The notes below the pieces were generated by a model. That model worked only from the letters and a program-made list of their open reading frames with translations. It did not search any database and was not told the origin of the DNA. DNA of 6,242 bases from an uncultured Ignavibacteriales bacterium (GTDB lineage Bacteria; Bacteroidota; Ignavibacteria; Ignavibacteriales; Ignavibacteriaceae), in assembly GCA_913053915.1 (NCBI GenBank), contig CAJXGP010000136.1:1-6242 (forward strand), in the 5' to 3' direction. Made by a program: the position numbers and the translations under genes. Below are positions 1 through 5,133 of this stretch, in pieces. Within the stretch, counting starts at the first letter, position 1; the number at the start of each line of letters is the position of its first letter.

Positions 1-84
1 AAGTTCTTCGAAGGCTTCAATCATTATGATATGCGCTAAACCGCGAGCGCCGCCTCCTCCAAAAGCAATTCCAATTTTCATCAT
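1..84 (-). CDS. Patatin-like phospholipase, N-terminal fragment (cut by window edge)
   Basis: Only the first 28 residues are present: two Met codons, then KIGIAFGGGGARGLAHI and an acidic helix ending EAFEEL. A short beta strand followed by G-G-G-x-R-G and G-L-A-H is the hallmark start of bacterial patatin-like phospholipases (RssA/YchK type). In that family the glycine-rich loop forms the oxyanion hole, and the catalytic Ser (GxSxG) and Asp lie further on, here outside the window. The family are lipid acyl hydrolases, often cytoplasmic or membrane-associated. Translation could start at 84 or at the adjacent ATG at 81; neither has a visible Shine-Dalgarno sequence. The 160-bp AT-rich gap from citF suggests it may be transcribed separately, and nothing links it functionally to citrate lyase. 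The identification rests on one strong motif, and the substrate is unknown. Confidence 0.8.
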   Translation of the reverse strand, partial: MMKIGIAFGGGGARGLAHIIMIEAFEEL

Positions 85-244
85 TTTAATGTAAAACGTA
101 GTTTAGAAATTTAAATCATAAGAATAATGAGTAAAAATATTGTTTAGTAATTTTTTTTTATAACTCGTTATTACCATCTCAAATGTAAGAAAAATTAATC
201 AAAACTTGAATCCAAAATTTAATTCCAATTAAAAATTGTAATCT

Positions 245-1801
245 TTAATTAACAACCTGAAAAATAGAATCCAAAACAGTACCATCAACCCACTTTACGA
301 TAGCCGTTACTTTATCTTTATTTACTTTAGGTTTTGCCGGAGCGCCGCCGCAAATTTGATAAACTTCCTTTTTGATGTCTTCTATTTTTCGAATGGGGAG
401 AGAAGAATTTTTCAAGGTTTTCAACAAATCTTTTCTTTTGGGATTAATAGCTATTCCTCTTTCCGTAATTACTACATCAATTAATTCTCCCGGTCCACAA
501 AGTGTGGTTACTTCATCGATAATTACCGGTATTCTATCTCTGAATGAAGGAATAGCTAAAATTGTGCATTTAGAATAAAGGCAATTTTGCCAGCCTCCAA
601 TGCCATGCAGAAGGTAACCATCGGAGTGACTTACTACGTTAGCATTGAAATTAATATCTACTTCCGTTGCACCTAGAACCGCAACATCAACCATCGAAGC
701 GAAATTACCTTTACCGTGAAAATTATAACTTGTAAAAGGACTGGTATTTACATGATTTGGATTTTCACGCATACTTCTAACCCCTTCGAGGTCGAAAGTT
801 TGTCCATCCAAGATGTAATCCGTTAATCCTTCTTCAAGCATTCCAACTAGATACTTTGTACTCCCACCGCGCATAAATCCGGCTTTTACCCCTTTAGCTT
901 TCATCAGCTCTTTCAAGTAAAGAACAAAAGCTAAATTTGTTCCACCGGCGCCGGCTTGAAGTGAGAAACCATCTTTCATAATGCCGGCTTCATCAATAAA
1001 TTGAGCAACATATTCTGCTATTAAAAGCCTGTCGGGAGATTTTGTAACTTCTGTTGTACCGGAAACAATTTTAGAAGCATCACCTAGGGAATCAATCTGA
1101 ACAACAAAATCAACATTATTGCCTTGAATTTGCCAGGGTATGCAAGGAAAGGGGACAAGGTTATCGGTTACAACAATTACTTTATCGGCATATTCAGAAT
1201 CAGCCAATGCAAAGCCTAAAAGGCCGCATGCAGATTTGCCGGTTGTTCCGTTTGCATTACCGAAAGGATCTGCGGTTGGAGCAGCAATAACGGCTACATC
1301 TATGTGAACTTCACCGTCTTGTATAGCTTGATATCTTCCACCATGAGAGCGTAATATTCCAATGCCCTTCATCTTACCTTCCGAAGTAAATTTACCAAGT
1401 GGTCCGTTCATACTTCCTTCGATATGGTGGATCGTACCATCTTCCAAATATTTAATTAAATGCCGGTGAACAGGGAACGATGCACTTGGAAACCAACGAA
1501 TGTTCTTAATCCTCATTTTTTTTATGATGTCAAATAGGGAATTTGTTAATGTATCTCCATTCCGAAGATGATGATGTGTAGAGATCGTCATACCATCTTT
1601 TAAGCCACATTTTTTTAGAGCTTCTTCTAAATCCTTAACAACTTTATTCCCATTCCACGGATAATCTATACAAGTTTCTATCTTTGGTTTTACTTTATAA
1701 CCTTTGGGCTTATATTTATTAACACCTTGGAACGGTATTTGCTTTTCTCCGTTTACTTCTTTCGGTACTAACCTTCCCGCTGCATTTTTTATTAATTTCA
1801 T
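245..1801 (-). CDS. citF: Citrate lyase alpha subunit (citrate:acetyl-ACP transferase)
   Basis: A 518-residue protein, the usual length for CitF. In characterised citrate lyases this cytoplasmic subunit swaps citrate for acetate on the acyl carrier protein thioester, giving citryl-ACP, which the beta subunit then splits. Landmarks seen: HHHLRNGD at 76-83; SHGGRYQAI at 152-160; the long stretch 173-193 with AAPTADPFGNANG and GKSACG; DGFSLQAGAGG at 277-287; and CGPGEL...TERGIAINP at 435-454, the last resembling the glutamate-containing region of CoA-transferase-like folds. The ATG at 1801 is the only reasonable start, since an in-frame stop lies four codons upstream; no clear ribosome binding site precedes it. 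Its partner, the CitD-CitE fusion, lies upstream on the same strand but is now separated by an insertion sequence. A homologous citramalate lyase alpha subunit cannot be excluded from sequence alone. Confidence 0.93.
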   Translation of the reverse strand: MKLIKNAAGRLVPKEVNGEKQIPFQGVNKYKPKGYKVKPKIETCIDYPWNGNKVVKDLEEALKKCGLKDGMTISTHHHLRNGDTLTNSLFDIIKKMRIKNIRWFPSASFPVHRHLIKYLEDGTIHHIEGSMNGPLGKFTSEGKMKGIGILRSHGGRYQAIQDGEVHIDVAVIAAPTADPFGNANGTTGKSACGLLGFALADSEYADKVIVVTDNLVPFPCIPWQIQGNNVDFVVQIDSLGDASKIVSGTTEVTKSPDRLLIAEYVAQFIDEAGIMKDGFSLQAGAGGTNLAFVLYLKELMKAKGVKAGFMRGGSTKYLVGMLEEGLTDYILDGQTFDLEGVRSMRENPNHVNTSPFTSYNFHGKGNFASMVDVAVLGATEVDINFNANVVSHSDGYLLHGIGGWQNCLYSKCTILAIPSFRDRIPVIIDEVTTLCGPGELIDVVITERGIAINPKRKDLLKTLKNSSLPIRKIEDIKKEVYQICGGAPAKPKVNKDKVTAIVKWVDGTVLDSIFQVVN

Positions 1802-1908
1802 AATTAGATCTTAAATCGTTTGTTTCTTAAATTTTCAAATTCTCTGATAAATTTTTATGATTTTAATTTGAATTATAATTTTAGAATTACGTCAACTCGA
1901 AAATAACA

Positions 1909-1928
1909 TATTAATCCGTAACATTTCC
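1909..1928 (+). repeat. IS terminal inverted repeat (citF-proximal end)
   Basis: The sequence TATTAATCCGTAACATTTCC matches the reverse complement of 3484-3503 at all 20 positions. Five bases further in, TACGTAATA at 1934-1942 is shared with the other end after a one-base spacing difference. The transposase stop codon (complement of 1933-1935) lies right beside this end. Confidence 0.92.
1910..1915. repeat. Candidate 6-bp target site duplication ATTAAT (partner at 3497-3502)
   Basis: ATTAAT borders the CCGTAAC ends on both sides and the match stops there: the next outer bases are T at 1909 and A at 3503. Because ATTAAT is its own reverse complement, the sequence cannot tell a duplication from an extension of the inverted repeat. 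A 6-bp duplication fits the usual 5-6 bp of this IS group. Confidence 0.55.
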
Positions 1929-1932
1929 AAAT

Positions 1933-3378
1933 TTACGTAATATGTATTTTCAAACGCTCTAATAAATCTTCGGTTTTGGTGATAATTTCAGCCAAGTACC
2001 ATTTATCGTTTATTTTTACTTTTCTGATTTCCTTAAGAAAGAGCAAAAAATCCATTGGAGAATATTTATTGGTTAATTTATTCTTTACCAACAATTGATA
2101 TATTCTGTAATACCAATGTAGGGCAATATAATTGATAAATGTCCACGCCTCTAAAGCTTGTTCATCCTGCATATAGCTTTTATCTGCATCGATAATGTTT
2201 TTTAAGGTATCTATCATCGTCTCAACTTGTCCTCTGCTTTTATAATCTACATAGGTCTCTTCCGGTATTTTGTTGGTATTATGAATAAAGGCTATTGTTC
2301 CAAAAGTGTTCTCCTTGTCATAAAAAGTATCAAGATTATAATTATCCGGTAGGCTCTCTATTCGATTTAAGTAATCCTTGGTTTCTCTGGTTTTTAATTC
2401 TTCGTCGAGATAAACATTTATTGTTTGTCTTTTTGCCCTATATGTGTAGAACCATATAATGCGACCTTGATATTTGAGGAATCCCTCATAACTCTTTTTA
2501 TCCGTTGTTTTTACTTTGTCGTATTTAATAAGCTTATTGTTCCTTTTAAGTGGAATAATATATTTCAACTTCTCAGCATTTAGTTCATCTATATTCTTTT
2601 GAGAATAAAAACCTTTATCGGCTATAATAACGGCATTACTTATTTGGGATTCCGTCAGAGATAATTTGAATGCTTTAATATCTTTAATATTCCCGGCTAC
2701 GATGCGATAATAAATAGGTAGTTGTAAATCTACGGAGAAAGCAAATATTAAATTTATCAGGTTTTGAAAATTACCCTTCTTGCTTTTAGATAGTTTTGTG
2801 ATTTCCATCTTTTTCGAATAGCTTATTAAATCGGTTCCGTCAAAAATAATATTGTTTTTCCCATTTGTAAATTCTTTGAAAAAATCTGTAATAGCCTTTC
2901 TATTAGTTCCTAATTCTCTTAAAAACACAGATAGCGATTTAGCTGAAAGAGATAACCCTTTGTATTGTTCGGACAGATAACTATGAGCATAATGGAAAGC
3001 TATGTTCTTCAGAGGGCTTTGATATATTAAGCGTCCATAGGATAAAACTAAAATGATTTCCCATTGTCCCGGAAAGTGTTTTTTCAATAAATCTTTGTAT
3101 TGACTTAAATGATTATCGATAAAAGCAGTAATGCCGTATTCTTTTACACTTAAATTAGAGACAATAAGACTTTGTTTACGAAGTTTTGCTTTTTCCGATT
3201 CAATAAATCCGTCTTCCTTAGTGATTTTACCTAATAGTTTACCGGTAATCTTTTTAGATCTTTTTTTATTCGGGTCCCATTTACTTGATACTTCATATAG
3301 GTAATATCGTCCATTAATGAGTCTTAGTTCTGCCCCTTTCCTTTTATGCTTAGTAGCCCATTGTGGATGTTTAGCCAT
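1933..3378 (-). CDS. IS1634-like transposase (IS4 superfamily, DDE type)
   Basis: A 481-residue transposase from the preferred ATG at 3378; an in-frame ATG at 3390 would give 485. The 3378 start is chosen because GAGG lies six bases upstream of it, while the earlier ATG has no such site. Three catalytic acidic residues are in context: Asp180 in FDGTDL, Asp254 in IADKGFYS and Glu386 in YKSRGQVE. The C-terminal block fits the IS4-superfamily YREK signature exactly (Y-2-R-3-E-6-K). The N-terminus is basic, as expected for a region that binds the terminal repeats. No frameshift or internal stop is seen, so it is probably functional. Its stop codon lies 17 bases inside the probable element end at 1916. 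A terminator-like hairpin just upstream may limit its expression by read-through. Confidence 0.93.
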   Translation of the reverse strand: MAKHPQWATKHKRKGAELRLINGRYYLYEVSSKWDPNKKRSKKITGKLLGKITKEDGFIESEKAKLRKQSLIVSNLSVKEYGITAFIDNHLSQYKDLLKKHFPGQWEIILVLSYGRLIYQSPLKNIAFHYAHSYLSEQYKGLSLSAKSLSVFLRELGTNRKAITDFFKEFTNGKNNIIFDGTDLISYSKKMEITKLSKSKKGNFQNLINLIFAFSVDLQLPIYYRIVAGNIKDIKAFKLSLTESQISNAVIIADKGFYSQKNIDELNAEKLKYIIPLKRNNKLIKYDKVKTTDKKSYEGFLKYQGRIIWFYTYRAKRQTINVYLDEELKTRETKDYLNRIESLPDNYNLDTFYDKENTFGTIAFIHNTNKIPEETYVDYKSRGQVETMIDTLKNIIDADKSYMQDEQALEAWTFINYIALHWYYRIYQLLVKNKLTNKYSPMDFLLFLKEIRKVKINDKWYLAEIITKTEDLLERLKIHIT

Positions 3379-3391
3379 AATAAACCTCATA
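3376..3391 (-). promoter_or_regulatory. Ribosome binding site deciding the transposase start
   Basis: On the minus strand GAGG precedes the ATG at 3378 with six bases between. It decides for 3378 over 3390. The host genes citF, citDE and the patatin-like gene show no comparable purine-rich site, so the IS may be adapted to a different translation style from its host. Confidence 0.6.
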
Positions 3392-3400
3392 TAGTTACGT

Positions 3401-3480
3401 AAATACGTAATAGTAATTTACAACAAAAAAACCGAATATCCAAATGAATTCGGCTCTTTCCTCAATACTATTACGTATTT
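3401..3480. repeat. 15-bp perfect inverted repeat enclosing the IS terminator
   Basis: AAATACGTAATAGTA at 3401-3415 is the exact reverse complement of 3466-3480, with 50 bases between that contain the terminator hairpin. It is separate from the terminal inverted repeat and confined to the upstream end of the IS. In RNA it could form an outer helix around the terminator; in DNA it could be a protein binding pair. It lies directly upstream of the transposase gene, where promoter or operator elements would be expected. Confidence 0.85.
3425..3453 (-). terminator. Rho-independent-type terminator inside the IS, upstream of the transposase
   Basis: Read on the minus strand, CCGAAT (3453-3448) and ATTCGG (3437-3432) form a 6-bp stem with a 10-base loop, followed at once by seven T residues (3431-3425). 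The stem is short and half AT, so strength is uncertain, but hairpin plus T-tract is the classic layout. It faces transcripts arriving from citDE and lies about 45 bases before the transposase start. Its likely role is to shield the transposase from outside transcription, with a possible polar effect on citF. Confidence 0.65.
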
Positions 3481-3483
3481 CTA

Positions 3484-3503
3484 GGAAATGTTACGGATTA
3501 ATA
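3484..3503 (-). repeat. IS terminal inverted repeat (transposase-start-proximal end)
   Basis: Reverse complement of the 20 bases at 1909-1928, with no mismatch. The outermost bases TATTAAT are ambiguous: they could belong to the repeat or be a palindromic target duplication (see the ATTAAT entry). Confidence 0.92.
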
Positions 3504-3696
3504 CTTGAATTAGAATTATTACAAAACCTGCTCAAAATAATTTAGATGAAAATATGGAATCCGGCAGCAATCAGAGTATTTGCATTCTTTTAATGGCAAT
3601 TTAGCATACTTAACTACTATTTAATTTTATATTTTCAAAAATATTTTCAAAAGGATAGAATAGGAATTTATAAAACCGAAATTGTACCGTTAAGCA
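3504..3696. other. AT-rich intergenic region between the IS and citDE
   Basis: No coding potential was found in this 193-bp gap. Together with the IS end, it makes 318 gene-free bases between the transposase start and the citDE stop. Apart from the tandem 12-bp repeat at 3629-3652, I see only short AT-only inverted repeats (for example AATTATT at 3514-3520 with AATAATT at 3536-3542). No terminator with a GC stem follows citDE. Before the insertion this stretch plus 1802-1908 formed a gap of about 300 bp upstream of citF, long enough for a citF promoter or leader. Confidence 0.6.
3629..3652. repeat. Tandem 12-bp direct repeat (two perfect copies)
   Basis: ATATTTTCAAAA occurs at 3629-3640 and again directly after it at 3641-3652. 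On the minus strand each copy reads TTTTGAAAATAT. It lies just downstream of the citDE stop. It may be simple low-complexity slippage or a pair of regulator half-sites; nothing in the sequence decides between them. Confidence 0.7.
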
Positions 3697-4917
3697 TTAC
3701 GCATTCCTCCAATTTTCATTTAATAAATTATTTAATAATGCCGAATGAATCGTCCTGCGAGCTCGTTTTACTATTGGAGCGTCAATCATCTTACTTCCTA
3801 ATGATACTACTCCAATTCCTTTTTTTTCTGCTTCTTCAAATGCCGCTACTATTTTTTTAGCCCTATCAATTTCATCTTGAGTTGGAGCAAAAGCTTTATG
3901 AATCACAGGGATTTGTCTTGGATGAATACATCCCTTTCCATCGAAGCCGAGGGATTTTGCTTCGAGCACACTTTGATATAACCCATTCATATCACTTACA
4001 TCCGAATAAACCGTATCTATTGCTTGTATTCCGGTAGCTTTTGCTGCATTTATTATCATTGATCTGGCAAAGAAACTTTCTTTCCCTTCAATAGTTCTCT
4101 CGACACCTATATCTGCGGTATAATCTTCAAGCCCAATTGCCAATGCACAATTCTGTTTTGAGGCAGATGCGATTTTAAATGCATTATTTATACCCGGTGC
4201 ACTTTCAATAATAGGCATGAAGTAAATTTCATTTTTAACATTATAAAGATTTTTAAGTCTGCCGACTTCTGCTTCTACATCACCGATTTGTTCGGCAGAT
4301 TCACATTTAGGAATGAGGATAACATGCACATTGTGTGGTACTACAAATCTTAAATCATCAAGTCCATTCGATAATTGGTTAATCCTAACCATTCGTTCTG
4401 AAGTATAAAAATCTACACTTCGAAGTGCATTACGTACAAGATACCGGGCATCATGTTTTTCTTCCGGAGAGACACTATCCTCAAGGTCTAAAATTATTCC
4501 GTCAGGTTTATGTAGTCCTGCATTGAGGAAAAACTTCGGTTCATTACCGGGTAGATAGAGCCTGCTTCTGCGTAATTTATCTTTAGTTGTTTTATAAAGA
4601 TTTTTTTCATTGAAAGGAAGAAGGTATTCTTTTTTATTTCCTTTTAATACTTTATTTACTGCTGCTTCAAAACGTGCAGCCAATACAAATGGAAGTGCAC
4701 CCTTATCTTCCAGTAAAATATATGCATGTTTAATTCCAAAAAATTCGCTCATATCGTTTATCTGTTTGTGAATTGAATCGCCATACATAGTTTCAACTTT
4801 GCTTTTAAGTAGAAGCTTTATTCCGCCTGAATTTTTTAATTCAATTTCTAAATAGCAGTCGGAACGTACATTATTACCCCGTTTGCCGGAGGATGCTTTT
4901 TTATTTTTTTGCTTCAT
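3697..4917 (-). CDS. citE: Citrate lyase gamma-beta fusion (CitD acyl carrier domain + CitE lyase)
   Basis: A 406-residue protein in which residues about 11-92 match the CitD acyl carrier protein and about 115-400 match CitE, an HpcH/HpaI-type aldolase. CitD landmarks: SKVETMYGDSIHKQI at 39-53, then LEDKGALPFVLAARFEA at 69-85. The prosthetic-group serine of enterobacterial CitD (Ser14) most likely corresponds to Ser19 in GNNVRSD, offset by one residue. CitE landmarks: RRSRLYLPG at 116-124, DLEDSV at 144-149, VRIN with Arg178, IPK with Lys204, PIIES with Glu238 and GLEDYTADIG with Asp265 (likely metal ligands), and GKGCIHP at 328-333. The lyase part would cleave citryl-ACP to oxaloacetate and acetyl-ACP. 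CitD and CitE are usually separate proteins of about 95 and 300 residues, so the length itself supports fusion. The ATG at 4917 precedes a lysine-rich tail and no later Met would preserve the CitD domain. Citramalyl specificity is an alternative. Confidence 0.9.
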   Translation of the reverse strand: MKQKNKKASSGKRGNNVRSDCYLEIELKNSGGIKLLLKSKVETMYGDSIHKQINDMSEFFGIKHAYILLEDKGALPFVLAARFEAAVNKVLKGNKKEYLLPFNEKNLYKTTKDKLRRSRLYLPGNEPKFFLNAGLHKPDGIILDLEDSVSPEEKHDARYLVRNALRSVDFYTSERMVRINQLSNGLDDLRFVVPHNVHVILIPKCESAEQIGDVEAEVGRLKNLYNVKNEIYFMPIIESAPGINNAFKIASASKQNCALAIGLEDYTADIGVERTIEGKESFFARSMIINAAKATGIQAIDTVYSDVSDMNGLYQSVLEAKSLGFDGKGCIHPRQIPVIHKAFAPTQDEIDRAKKIVAAFEEAEKKGIGVVSLGSKMIDAPIVKRARRTIHSALLNNLLNENWRNA

Positions 4918-4946
4918 TTTATTAAGTCCAGATTTTTTTTCATTGA

Positions 4947-4973
4947 ATTATACAAAATTATAAAATGTGTCAG
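4947..4973 (-). promoter_or_regulatory. Possible promoter for the citD-citE fusion gene
   Basis: On the minus strand CTGACA (4973-4968) and TATAAT (4952-4947) are separated by 15 bases, two short of ideal, about 30 bases before the start codon. A second TATAAT (4962-4957) and an overlapping TAATTTTG resembling the Bacteroidota -7 motif lie in the same stretch, but without a good -33 TTTG. AT-richness makes chance matches likely. Confidence 0.3.
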
Positions 4974-5030
4974 GTTAAATAATGGTCATTATCATGGAAT
5001 CCATCATCCTGTAAATTAAGAATAAAGTTT

Positions 5031-5100
5031 TAAAAAGCCATGAATAAGTAATAGATTCTCTCTTTTGTGTTGATGACGTTGTGAATATTTTGGCTTTTTA
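5031..5100. repeat. 10-bp perfect inverted repeat with a 50-base spacer between prpD and citDE
   Basis: TAAAAAGCCA at 5031-5040 is the exact reverse complement of TGGCTTTTTA at 5091-5100. Neither arm extends further in or out. It fills most of the 216-bp gap between the MmgE/PrpD stop and the fusion gene start. On the minus strand the second arm reads TGGCTTTTTA, so it could act as a loose terminator or processing site for the upstream transcript, though the loop is long. No target duplication flanks it, so a miniature transposon is not supported. Confidence 0.5.
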
Positions 5101-5133
5101 GACCCGGTCCTGTTCATAAAATTGTTTGAACTC

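Larger units (their letters stand above)
1909..3503 (-). mobile_element. Complete insertion sequence, IS4 superfamily, IS1634-like
   Basis: The ends are defined by a 20-bp perfect inverted repeat (TATTAATCCGTAACATTTCC at 1909-1928 and its reverse complement at 3484-3503) around one intact transposase gene. If the palindromic ATTAAT on each side (1910-1915 and 3497-3502) is the target duplication, the element proper is 1916-3496 (1581 bp, ends starting CCGTAAC). That fits the family's usual 5-6 bp duplication and terminal C, as I recall them. It lies between citDE and citF in the same orientation and breaks neither. Matching ends and an unbroken transposase suggest a fairly recent or still active copy. 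Assignment to IS1634 rather than another IS4-superfamily group is from overall transposase appearance. Confidence 0.9.

Noticed and set aside
180..187. Minus-strand TACATTTG resembling a Bacteroidota -7 promoter element upstream of the patatin-like gene
   Set aside because: No TTTG element at the required 19-21 base spacing; in DNA this AT-rich a lone match is expected by chance.
218..233. Palindrome TTTAATTCCAATTAAA just past the citF stop, considered as a terminator
   Set aside because: The stem is entirely A/T, the loop is only two bases, and no T-tract follows.
372..578. Plus-strand open frame of 68 codons inside citF
   Set aside because: It lies wholly antisense to a well-supported citF, has no recognisable domain, and reads as a shadow of the real gene.
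1868..3526. Similar TTGAATTA...GAATTA stretches on both sides of the IS, considered as a long target duplication like those reported for IS1634
   Set aside because: On the citF side the stretch is about 30-40 bases from the IS end and needs an 8-base gap to align; a true duplication should abut both ends.
4994..5004. Short palindrome ATGGAATCCAT upstream of citDE as an operator
   Set aside because: Five-base arms with a single central base occur often by chance, and there is no second copy or known operator match.
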